Of a stretch of 11,593 nt of DNA, positions 1-6,203 are shown in pieces. Below the pieces are notes generated by a model. That model saw only the letters and a list, made by a program, of their open reading frames with translations. It was not told where the DNA came from and made no database searches. The translations under genes and the position numbers were made by a program. The DNA is from an uncultured Lentisphaeria bacterium. GTDB lineage: Bacteria > Verrucomicrobiota > Lentisphaeria > Victivallales > Victivallaceae. The DNA is taken from contig CAIJKT010000207.1 in assembly GCA_903821255.1 (NCBI GenBank), positions 1 through 11,593 of the forward strand, in the 5' to 3' direction. Position 1 is the first letter of the stretch, and every line of letters starts with the position of its first letter.

Positions 1-30
1 TCGCGATTCTCCCGGATGCCTTTGTGTTTG

Positions 31-68
31 CCGGCGAGGCGCATATCTGCAAGTATGCGCCTTACCGG
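31..68. repeat. Imperfect inverted repeat / strong hairpin
   Basis: The arms AGGCGCATA (37-45) and TATGCGCCT (54-62) pair perfectly over 9 bp around an 8-base loop. After a 2x2 internal mismatch, CCGG (31-34) pairs with CCGG (65-68). No convincing gene surrounds it. It could be a REP-like extragenic palindrome, or a terminator-like structure for a gene to the left, but it has no adjacent T-tract on either strand. A second copy was not noticed in the window, so a repeat family cannot be shown here. Confidence 0.5.
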
Positions 69-234
69 TAATTCCTCAAATCTCCCCGGGATATTTCGCG
101 AAACTTGTAAAGTTTCATTTCTTTACAACTCTCTTGTGAGATATTCTCTGCGTTCTATACCTTCCATAATCAAGGTTCGCCGCTGGAACAGTTTTGAAAT
201 ATATTCAGGATTTGTTTTGAAAACGGCAGTTATT

Positions 235-313
235 TTTTCACGTGAAAATTTTACAAAATATTTCAGATTTAGTCATTTTTTCACATTGAAAAAGCTGCCG
301 GCAGTTTTAGATT
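235..313 (+). promoter_or_regulatory. Putative promoter with two related palindromes upstream of the coiled-coil gene
   Basis: TTTTCACGTGAAAA (235-248) is a perfect 14-bp palindrome. A second site with the same six-base arms, TTTTCA-cat-TGAAAA, lies at 278-292, about 43 bp away centre to centre (near four helical turns). The second site overlaps a candidate -35 box TTGAAA (286-291), which is 16 bp from a candidate -10 box TAGATT (308-313). A further palindrome, CTGCCGGCAG, sits at 295-304 in the spacer. This would suit a repressor bound at two operators, but the region is AT-rich and the promoter match is moderate. The rest of 1-362 shows nothing that reads as a gene. Confidence 0.35.
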
Positions 314-362
314 AGCGTCAATATTTTTTGTAATCAATCAATTGACCGGAAGGAGAATTATC

Positions 363-1394
363 ATGGCTGCCGCAAAGACAGTACCGCAGGTGACTTTATC
401 CAGTACCAAGAAAGAACTGATGGAAGCATATCTCGCCGCAAAAGAGGCATCGGAAAAGCGTTTACAGGAAGAGCTGAAGCCGGAAAAAGTCCGGGAGGAG
501 CACCGGAAAGTCGAAACGATCAAAACTGCTGATACAATTGCCGCCGAGGACGTAATGACGCACATCAGCTCCTTGAAGTCGGCGATTGCCAAAGAGCTGG
601 GGGACCTTGCCGAAAAACTTGATGCCGAAGCGAATAAATACCGCAAACTTCAGGAGGCTGTCGGCATCAAAGAGGATGAACTGAACCGGATATATGAAAT
701 TGACGCAGCCGCCTCGGCGCTGGCCGCGCTGGTGGAAGCTCACCGCCGGAAAAAACTTGAGTATGAAACGGAAGAGTCTGAGATGATTGCCGCGTTTGAG
801 CGTCAGAAACAGGAATTCCAGGATGCCGCCAAAGAGGAGAAAGATGCTTTTGAGAAAGCCGGCAAACGCGCAAAGGAAGAATTTGAGTACAACTGGAAGC
901 GGGAGCAGGAGCAGAAGCGCAACGCGCTGAAAGACGAGCTGGCTGCGCTGGAAAAACAAATATCGCAAAAAGAGACCGCATTCGATCAGGCTGTGGCGGA
1001 ACGCGAGGCTGTTCTGGCGCAGCGCGACGGCGAACTCTCTGAACGCGAAAAGATACTCGCCGAACTGCAAAGTAAAGTTGACGCATTTCCTGAAACGCTG
1101 GAAAATGCTGTGGCGAAAGCCGTCAAGGAGACCGCGGTCAAACTGCAATCCGAGTTCGGCATGAAAGAAGCGCTGCTTAATAAAGGTTTTGAAGGCGACC
1201 GCAACGTTTACGAAGCGCGCATCAAGGGGCTGGAGTCTACAGTAACCTCCCAGGCTCGGCAGATTGAAGAGATATCCAGCCGTCAGGAGAAAGCCTACGA
1301 GAAAGTACAGGATATCGCTGCCCGCGCAGTAGCAGGCGCCGCCAGCCGTTTTACCGTCCCGGCGCAGTCAGGAAATGCTCCGGAACAGAAATAA
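363..1394 (+). CDS. Coiled-coil protein of unknown function
   Basis: A soluble 343-residue protein without signal peptide, membrane segment or recognisable enzyme motif. The start at 363 is chosen because GGAAGGAGA (348-356) stands 6 bases upstream; an in-frame TTG at 342 lies before that site. The composition is dominated by Glu, Lys, Ala and Gln. From roughly residue 85 to 310 it reads as long charged helices typical of a coiled coil, with a short break where a Pro occurs in AFPETLENAV. The N-terminal part (KKELMEAYLAAKEA) and the Ala-rich C-terminus (AARAVAGAASRF) look like distinct ends. I have the impression that similar proteins occur as scattered hypothetical proteins in other bacteria, but I cannot name a family. 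The next gene follows after 15 bases, so the two are probably co-transcribed. A structural, partition or scaffold role is possible but unproven. Confidence 0.85.
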   Translation: MAAAKTVPQVTLSSTKKELMEAYLAAKEASEKRLQEELKPEKVREEHRKVETIKTADTIAAEDVMTHISSLKSAIAKELGDLAEKLDAEANKYRKLQEAVGIKEDELNRIYEIDAAASALAALVEAHRRKKLEYETEESEMIAAFERQKQEFQDAAKEEKDAFEKAGKRAKEEFEYNWKREQEQKRNALKDELAALEKQISQKETAFDQAVAEREAVLAQRDGELSEREKILAELQSKVDAFPETLENAVAKAVKETAVKLQSEFGMKEALLNKGFEGDRNVYEARIKGLESTVTSQARQIEEISSRQEKAYEKVQDIAARAVAGAASRFTVPAQSGNAPEQK

Positions 1395-1409
1395 GAATAT
1401 TGAGCAAAC

Positions 1410-1805
1410 ATGAAAACCATTGCAAAAAAAGTTCCGAAAGTTGCCGGCAGGCCGAAAAAAGCACATTCAAGCTGGAAGACGACTGACGACTACGAGATCG
1501 AACTGCGCCGCCGCCGCATGAAGGAAGAACCGATGCGCGTTACGCCGGCCGTCCAGGCAGTTCTGACAGCCGCCGGCGCGCTCTATGTCCACTCGATAAC
1601 GGAAGTTCCGGAAAAAGCTCCGGCGCAATTCGCCGCCGATATGTTCAAAACCGTCAGCAGCGCCGCCGGGATCGAACGCAAGCATCTGCTGTTATTGCAG
1701 CTTTGCCTGCATGAAGTTCCGGAGGCGGACGATGGCATAACCGATGACGCCGCCGGATTTGTCGCCGCTGTTGCCGAATTCGTCAATCGTCAGGCCATTA
1801 CTTAA
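1410..1805 (+). CDS. Small protein of unknown function with basic, AT-hook-like N-terminus
   Basis: A 131-residue protein starting 15 bases after the coiled-coil gene, with only a weak GAG upstream, so translation may depend on coupling. The first 45 residues are strongly basic: KKVPKVAGRPKKAHSSW contains GRPKK, which resembles the GRP core of an AT-hook, and ELRRRRMKEEP follows. From about residue 46 the chain is mostly predicted helix, Ala-rich and mildly acidic towards the C-terminus, with VTPAVQAVLTAAGALYVHSI and a C-terminal DDAAGFVAAVAEFVNRQ helix. I do not recognise a family. The basic tail suggests nucleic-acid or acidic-partner binding. Pairing with the coiled-coil protein suggests that the two act together. 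Both points are inference. An 8-bp AT-rich hairpin (1819-1826 with 1831-1838) follows the stop and could weakly mark the end of the transcript. Confidence 0.75.
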   Translation: MKTIAKKVPKVAGRPKKAHSSWKTTDDYEIELRRRRMKEEPMRVTPAVQAVLTAAGALYVHSITEVPEKAPAQFAADMFKTVSSAAGIERKHLLLLQLCLHEVPEADDGITDDAAGFVAAVAEFVNRQAIT

Positions 1806-1958
1806 AGAGACCATAATCTGATTTTTAATGAAAAATCACCGTCGTTCTTCGGTGGATAAACGGCGAGGCCGGATATACATGCCTGATGACGGCTTGCAGC
1901 TTTTACGCCATGATGTGCCGGAAACGCGACAGATGCTGCCGCGCTCCGCAGGATCAGG

Positions 1959-2009
1959 CGTAACGAGTAATGTCTGTGCGGCAGCGCTATAAAATACAAA
2001 AGATGAAGC
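1959..2009 (+). pseudogene. Relic of a SEC-C zinc-binding motif
   Basis: Read in the frame starting at 1959, this stretch gives RNE-stop-CLCGSAIKYKR-stop-S. The intact gene downstream at 2070-2120 gives RNESCPCGSGKKYKKCC. By hand count 36 of 51 bases match without gaps. The Ser codon TCA has become TAA, and the last two Cys codons have become TGA and AGC, so the metal site is destroyed. Reading upstream in the same frame meets another stop within about 16 codons, so no functional protein can be made. It is best explained as a decayed partial duplicate of the neighbouring SEC-C gene or of a relative. The rest of 1806-2057 shows only two small hairpins just after the preceding stop codon. Confidence 0.5.
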
Positions 2010-2057
2010 GGCTGAAATAAAGCGAAGACGCTAAATGTTTCGCCGGAAAGGATGGAA

Positions 2058-2438
2058 ATGTCAGTTAACCGTAATGAATCATGTCCGTGCGGGAGTGGAA
2101 AGAAATATAAAAAGTGCTGCCTCAACGTGAAGTTCACAGCGGAGTCGCCATCACGTTTCCGGTTTGAATCCGGAAGTTACGGCGGTCCCGGTCGGCAATA
2201 CATGCCGTCCATAATCAGTTACGAACAGATTACTCCAGGTGAGTGGAGTGAAAATTTTTGCCTGGTCAACCCGGCTCAATGCTTTGATTCCGAAGATAAG
2301 GCGTCGGCTTTGGCCGAAGCCGATCTGAATGATGCGTCAGCAGCCAAGTCTGACAGCGGCTCAGACGCGGATTTCGCAATGAGTCTCAAGAACAAGGGAT
2401 ACATGAAGGTGGATAATTTTCGGAGAGCAGTAAATTGA
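2058..2438 (+). CDS. SEC-C motif (zinc-binding) domain protein
   Basis: A 126-residue protein with a SEC-C motif at its N-terminus: residues 9-21 read CPCGSGKKYKKCC. The four cysteines (9, 11, 20, 21) match the CxC...CC zinc ligands of the tail of SecA and of many small bacterial proteins. The remainder includes SGSYGGPGRQYMPSI, an EQITPGEWSENFCLV stretch and an acidic Asp/Ser/Ala-rich part, and ends in NKGYMKVDNFRRAVN. I recall this layout from small SEC-C proteins of unknown function, so a single-domain hypothetical is likelier than a SecA fragment. ATG 2058 is preferred over ATG 2052 because AGGA (2049-2052) sits 5 bases before it and overlaps the earlier ATG. The decayed copy just upstream suggests past duplication. 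Its cellular role is unknown. Confidence 0.85.
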   Translation: MSVNRNESCPCGSGKKYKKCCLNVKFTAESPSRFRFESGSYGGPGRQYMPSIISYEQITPGEWSENFCLVNPAQCFDSEDKASALAEADLNDASAAKSDSGSDADFAMSLKNKGYMKVDNFRRAVN

Positions 2439-2662
2439 GTGGTAATTCCAGCATATTGCCGTGTGGTGTAAAAGCTCAATTAATTCAATGATCAGCTACG
2501 TGTGAAGTTGATTATGCCTGTATCGAAGTTGAATATTGAAAAGTAAAATTAACTCGCGGATGGGCGGACCCAGGCCGCATAACTGATTCTTTTATCGCTG
2601 TCGGCGCTGACATGTTTTCCGCTGGTATTTGGTACTTTTTTGTTATTTTCTTAATTTACATA
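2439..2662. other. Non-coding stretch before the sugar operon
   Basis: No gene with a credible start is seen. Most of it is AT-rich, but about 2552-2630 is clearly more GC-rich. On the minus strand a short open reading (2650 down to 2549, ending in TAA) has codon use like the real genes but no start codon, so it may be a gene fragment. From 2630 on the sequence becomes very AT-rich and could serve as an UP element for the promoter that follows. Confidence 0.4.
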
Positions 2663-2691
2663 TTGACAAAAACAGAGATTTAATATATAAT
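2663..2691 (+). promoter_or_regulatory. Perfect-consensus sigma-70-type promoter of the sugar operon
   Basis: TTGACA at 2663-2668 and TATAAT at 2686-2691 are both exact consensus hexamers separated by exactly 17 bp, with AT-rich sequence upstream. Transcription should start around 2698-2700, inside the palindrome at 2696-2710. A promoter this strong placed directly on an operator is typical of tightly repressed catabolic operons. Confidence 0.85.
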
Positions 2692-2695
2692 AACA

Positions 2696-2710
2696 TTGGA
2701 CAGTGTCCAA
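2696..2710. promoter_or_regulatory. Palindromic operator over the transcription start
   Basis: TTGGACA-g-TGTCCAA is a perfect 7-1-7 inverted repeat centred on 2703, which is about +5 of the promoter just upstream. A protein bound here would block open-complex formation or promoter escape. The likely ligand is the GntR/LacI chimeric regulator encoded at 8746-9813. Operators of the related AraR repressor are also short palindromes with TTG...CAA ends (family knowledge). That this regulator binds this site is inference. Confidence 0.7.
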
Positions 2711-2741
2711 AAATAAAGCAATTGACCAAACGGTGTATTTT

Positions 2742-4019
2742 ATGAATGGGAAAAGCACAGTAATCACACTTTCAGCGCTGATGTTGTTTTTTTGTATTAC
2801 GATGGTTTCAACAGCGGCTGACGGTTTTTTCGCTTCCGGTCCGGATCGCGGCGCCGCCCTGCCGGCAGATAAAGTTTATCCTGCCGGACGGATTTTCCCA
2901 TATACCGGTTTTTCGCCGAAAAGCGTAGAGGAAACTAAGCGGCGGAAGTTCACGCTGGCCGGTCCGGCTTACGGCAAAGGGATTGAAATTCTGATGCGGC
3001 AGGCTGCGGAAGTAAAAATGCCGGTCATCTTTTCATTGGATATTAATTACAAGGGTAAAATTCTGAAAAAAGAGGATCTGGCGGAAAAGGCGATTGACTG
3101 GAACGCGATTACCGATGACATCACACGTCAGGTAAAGACCGCCGCCGCCGACAAATCAATCGCCTGGTGGTATCTCACCCCGGAAGAGCTGCGCTGGTGG
3201 ATTCCCAATGAGATAAAATATTTGGAGCTGGCGTATAAGGCTATTAAAGCCGCCGACCCGGACAAACGCCCGGTATGGATGTATTCCCCTTGTCACCGCA
3301 ATGACGAAGCCATGGCGAAAGAAGCACGGTTTCAGGACATCGTCGGCAAAGGCACGTATGTCAATTACGCTGGACAGAAAGATTCAAGAGTCTGGGTGCG
3401 CTGGAGTATTGAGCAGGAAATAAGCGCCATCCGCCTGGCGAATAAGAAAGACGCGTTTCCGATTCTGGTGCCTGAAATGTTCCAGGAGCCTGCGGCGGAA
3501 GAAAAAGCCATGATTCCGCAATGGGTCAGGCATGACGTTTATCTCGGACTGGTTTCCGGAGCCAAAGGCATAGCTGTCTTTTCATTATGGGCGCGTCCGA
3601 AATTTCCGTCGCATCCGGTATATTATGAAACATATTGCAAGGTTGCCGAGGAACTTAACGGCGCTGCCGGACTCGGACAGGTTTTCCTGTTTGGCGAACC
3701 TAAAAATGACATTCAGATGAAGATTACCGGCGGACCGGCGACGGTCAACTGCAAATTTAAAATAAAAAAAGTGGAGACCTTCACCTATCCGGCAGTGGCG
3801 TTTGCGAATCTGGCGTATGGCAATAAACGGTATCTGGTTGCGGTGAATTCCGCCAGCAGCAATTTGACGGCTGAATTTACGGGCTTTCCCGAAGCAGGAA
3901 TTGCGGCGGTAAGCGCCTTTTCCGGAAAGGCGGCGGAAATTCCGGTGAACGGTATTTTAAAACTTGAGTTTAGACCTTATGAAGTCATCGGCCTGGTCTT
4001 TTCTTCAACTGAAAAATAA
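2742..4019 (+). CDS. Secreted barrel-like protein, probable glycoside hydrolase relative (paralogue A)
   Basis: A 425-residue protein. Residues 1-27 (MNGKSTVITLSALMLFFCIT...STAADG) form a signal peptide with likely cleavage after STAA, so export is expected. A GTG at 2703 is in frame but lies in the operator at the transcription start; ATG 2742 gives a proper signal peptide, though it has no clear ribosome site. The body alternates hydrophobic strands and helices like a (beta/alpha)8 barrel, followed by a small C-terminal beta domain (from about residue 325). It is a clear paralogue of the protein at 4827-6167. Both keep an AWW..TPEELR motif (Glu 148/149 here), a GKG-Y-NY motif, RWS/TVEQEI and PEMFQ-P (Glu 245). 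The two glutamates 96 residues apart are candidates for the acid/base and nucleophile of a clan GH-A-type enzyme, which is inferred from position only. It lacks about 20 residues of the first barrel unit present in the paralogue. Activity is unproven; it could also be a glycan-binding protein. Confidence 0.8.
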   Translation: MNGKSTVITLSALMLFFCITMVSTAADGFFASGPDRGAALPADKVYPAGRIFPYTGFSPKSVEETKRRKFTLAGPAYGKGIEILMRQAAEVKMPVIFSLDINYKGKILKKEDLAEKAIDWNAITDDITRQVKTAAADKSIAWWYLTPEELRWWIPNEIKYLELAYKAIKAADPDKRPVWMYSPCHRNDEAMAKEARFQDIVGKGTYVNYAGQKDSRVWVRWSIEQEISAIRLANKKDAFPILVPEMFQEPAAEEKAMIPQWVRHDVYLGLVSGAKGIAVFSLWARPKFPSHPVYYETYCKVAEELNGAAGLGQVFLFGEPKNDIQMKITGGPATVNCKFKIKKVETFTYPAVAFANLAYGNKRYLVAVNSASSNLTAEFTGFPEAGIAAVSAFSGKAAEIPVNGILKLEFRPYEVIGLVFSSTEK

Positions 4020-4055
4020 TTGTTAAAATCAACCAAAATTATGGGGGTAAAAAAG

Positions 4056-4790
4056 ATGAAAACAACAGTAATCAACGGGAATCCTGGAAGGCGTTTTTTC
4101 ACACTCATTGAACTCCTCGTGGTGATCGCGATCATCGCGATCCTCGCGGCAATGCTGCTTCCGGCATTGAATAAAGCCAGGGAAAAGGCCAAGGCGATCA
4201 AGTGCCTCAGCAATCAGAAACAGATAGGCACCGCGATCACAATGTATCTGGACAGCAATAATCAGTATTACTACAGTCCCAGCGTTGCAACGTCATCCGA
4301 AGCGGGCGATCCGGCCAACGGCATGAACGTGATGTGGTCGGTGCGTTTGAAGTTAGATAAATATGTGCCGACATATAATATCTTCTACTGTCCGACAAAT
4401 ACGATCACCAATGACCTTAATTGTTCATATGGTTCATTTTATACAATAGTATCACCGAATTATCCGAATTACCCGGCAGTCTCAATGAAAAATCAGAAAT
4501 ATGCCAAAGTCGGATTTTCGAGGCTTGCGTTAATCGGATGTTCCTGGAGTGTCAGCACACAAAAACAGTGTTACAGAATGATCTTCAGCAACGACATTAC
4601 CAGTGAACCTTACGGCCGGCCTTTTTTGACCCACGCCAATCAGGTGGATCTGCTGTTTGCGGACGGACACGCGGCGGCAAAAGGCATCAATGAACTTAAG
4701 CCGCTGTATTGTCCGCAGATTTATCTTACCAATCCTGTAAATATCGGGTCCGCCGCGGACAGAAGCGGTTCATTTTATTACAAGCTTTAA
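4056..4790 (+). CDS. PulG-like pseudopilin (prepilin-type N-terminal domain, H-X9-DG C-terminus)
   Basis: A 244-residue protein with a class III prepilin leader. Residues 1-14 are basic and end in GRRF, then [19 protein letters not shown] begins the hydrophobic helix, with Phe 15 at +1 and Glu 19 at +5. The residue before the cut is Phe 14 rather than Gly, a feature I associate with Lentisphaerota pseudopilins. [22 protein letters not shown] follows, as in the PulG-like/DUF1559-type group. [12 protein letters not shown] at residues 193-204 is an exact H-X9-DG motif of this family. ATG 4056 is chosen because GGGGG (4043-4047) lies 8 bases upstream; ATG 4041 has no ribosome site. Such proteins are processed by prepilin peptidase and inserted as inner-membrane subunits of type II secretion- or pilus-like fibres. 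It sits 36 bases after paralogue A and 36 bases before paralogue B, so co-expression with the exported proteins is expected. No other secretion component is in the window. Confidence 0.92.
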   Translation: MKTTVINGNPGRRFFTLIELLVVIAIIAILAAMLLPALNKAREKAKAIKCLSNQKQIGTAITMYLDSNNQYYYSPSVATSSEAGDPANGMNVMWSVRLKLDKYVPTYNIFYCPTNTITNDLNCSYGSFYTIVSPNYPNYPAVSMKNQKYAKVGFSRLALIGCSWSVSTQKQCYRMIFSNDITSEPYGRPFLTHANQVDLLFADGHAAAKGINELKPLYCPQIYLTNPVNIGSAADRSGSFYYKL

Positions 4791-4826
4791 CCACAACGGC
4801 CAATGCAATTCTATCTGGAGCAAATT

Positions 4827-6167
4827 ATGAAGTTTAACAATGTTGTCATGCTGTCTGTACTATTCGCCGCCACAGGTTGTTTCGGTTTGAATACTGATGT
4901 GAAAAAGTTTTTCAGTACCGGTGCCAACCCTGCGTCAACCCTGCCTGCCGATCAAATTTATCCGAAAGGTCAGCTTTTTCCGTTCAGCTTCTATTCAACC
5001 GGCGGCGGGTCGGAAAAAAAGCGCGGTGAACTGCTGCCGGAAGCGGAGATGCTGGCCGATCAGAAAGAGATTATCGACGCCGGCGTTACCATGATCGGAC
5101 CGCAGTATGAATTGAACAACCGTATCGCCGCGGACGCCGCCAAGTACAAGGTGAAAGGTGTTTATACAATAATCCCGGTAATTGACGGGAAGGAAGTCAC
5201 CAAAGAATATTTGAAGGAAATAAACGCAAAGAAAGAGCCGCTGGATATAGAGAAACTGCGGCAGTCGGTTTCCGATATCGTCAGCAAAGCCGCAGGCAGC
5301 AGGGATATTGCCTGGTGGGATATTACTCCTGAAGAACTGCGCCCCTGGGTTCCGCAGGAAGTGCTGCTGCTCAAGACCGCAACCGAGGCGATTAAGCAGG
5401 CCGATCCCGAAAAGCGTCCCGTCTTCATGTATTTTCCCGGCCATTATAACGGCAAAGCCATGGGGAAGCTGGCCGTTTATCTGGATATCATCGGCAAGGG
5501 CATGTACACCAATTACAGCAGTATGAAAAATTCAAGAAGCTGGTGCCGCTGGACTGTCGAACAGGAAATTGAGGCGATTACGCTTTCCGGTAACAAAAAC
5601 TCCATTCCGATAGCGGTTACCGAAATGTTCCAGCAGCCGCCCGCGGAGGAAGTCAAACTGATTGACTCATGGGTCAGGTATGATGTGTATTCCGCGCTGA
5701 TCGCCGGGGCCAAAGGCGTATTGATATTTTCCGCTTCTAAACGACCAGATTTTTCCGCCAGAAAAGAATATCTGAACGCCTATTTTAAAGTCTGCCGCGA
5801 TCTGAACGGGCCGCTGAAACTGGGACAGGTGTTTCTGTTCGGTGCGCCGATGAATGATATTACTCTCACGATTACCGACGGCCCGCAAAACGTGCCGTTC
5901 AAATATAAGACTGCCGGGGTGGACATCACCTATCCCGCGGTAAGCATGGCGAATATTGCGTACAACAGCAAACGCTACATATTCTTGGTAAATTCCTCTG
6001 ATAAACAGATCGAGGCAGTAGTCGGCGGCCTGGTTTACGGCAGCGGGGTAACGATTGAAGATTTGTTTGCCGGCAGCGAAAAATTTACCGCACCTGAAGG
6101 TGATTTCAGCATAAAACTGGAACCGCTTGAAACAAAAGCTTTCAGAATCTATAATGCTCAACCCTAA
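4827..6167 (+). CDS. Exported barrel-like protein, probable lipoprotein, glycoside hydrolase relative (paralogue B)
   Basis: A 446-residue protein beginning MKFNNVVMLSVLFAATGCFG. The signal sequence ends in ATGC, an acceptable lipobox with Cys 18, so it may be lipid-anchored, unlike paralogue A. ATG 4827 is preferred over ATG 4803 because GGAG (4817-4820) lies 6 bases upstream. The body is a predicted alternating strand/helix barrel with a C-terminal beta domain (from about residue 345). Shared with paralogue A are PAD-IYP-G-LFP, AWW-ITPEELRPW (Glu 169/170), GKGMYTNYSS, RWTVEQEIEAI, TEMFQQP (Glu 266) and the LGQVFLFG-P-ND segment. The Glu-to-Glu spacing of 96 residues equals that of paralogue A, which supports functional importance. 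It keeps the first barrel unit (around EMLADQKEIIDAGVTMIGPQ) that A lacks. I cannot assign a GH family; GH-A-like is an inference. It may bind or cleave the same glycan as A at another cell location. Confidence 0.82.
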   Translation: MKFNNVVMLSVLFAATGCFGLNTDVKKFFSTGANPASTLPADQIYPKGQLFPFSFYSTGGGSEKKRGELLPEAEMLADQKEIIDAGVTMIGPQYELNNRIAADAAKYKVKGVYTIIPVIDGKEVTKEYLKEINAKKEPLDIEKLRQSVSDIVSKAAGSRDIAWWDITPEELRPWVPQEVLLLKTATEAIKQADPEKRPVFMYFPGHYNGKAMGKLAVYLDIIGKGMYTNYSSMKNSRSWCRWTVEQEIEAITLSGNKNSIPIAVTEMFQQPPAEEVKLIDSWVRYDVYSALIAGAKGVLIFSASKRPDFSARKEYLNAYFKVCRDLNGPLKLGQVFLFGAPMNDITLTITDGPQNVPFKYKTAGVDITYPAVSMANIAYNSKRYIFLVNSSDKQIEAVVGGLVYGSGVTIEDLFAGSEKFTAPEGDFSIKLEPLETKAFRIYNAQP

Positions 6168-6203
6168 AATCTGCCTGCTGAATTATATTACACGGAGTTT
6201 CTG

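Noticed and set aside
1..44. A possible minus-strand gene start (MRLAGKHKGIRENR) running off the left edge.
   Set aside because: Only 14 codons are visible, the start lies within the hairpin, and no ribosome site is at the right distance. It cannot be supported.
16..315. A 99-codon plus-strand open reading at the left edge.
   Set aside because: Its composition changes with the AT-rich flank, it spans the hairpin and both palindromes, it has no ribosome site, and the peptide resembles nothing known.
462..1148. A 228-codon minus-strand open reading within the coiled-coil gene.
   Set aside because: It is a shadow caused by the biased Glu/Lys/Ala codons of the plus-strand gene, and lacks a ribosome site and protein-like composition.
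1819..1854. Two adjacent hairpins after the stop of the AT-hook-like protein gene, considered as a rho-independent terminator.
   Set aside because: The first stem is AT-rich and weak, the second is 5 bp, and no T-tract follows either. This is not enough for a terminator call.
1802..2137. A 111-codon minus-strand open reading with an internal repeat (LPHGHDSLRL / LPHRHYSLRL).
   Set aside because: It is the antisense of the SEC-C relic and of the intact SEC-C motif; the repeat reflects the plus-strand duplication. There is no ribosome site or family resemblance.
2549..2650. A minus-strand reading of about 33 codons (SGKHVSADSDKRISYAAWV...) in the GC-richer patch before the operon promoter.
   Set aside because: It has stops at both ends, no start codon and no recognised homology. 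It may be a gene fragment, but is too short to call.
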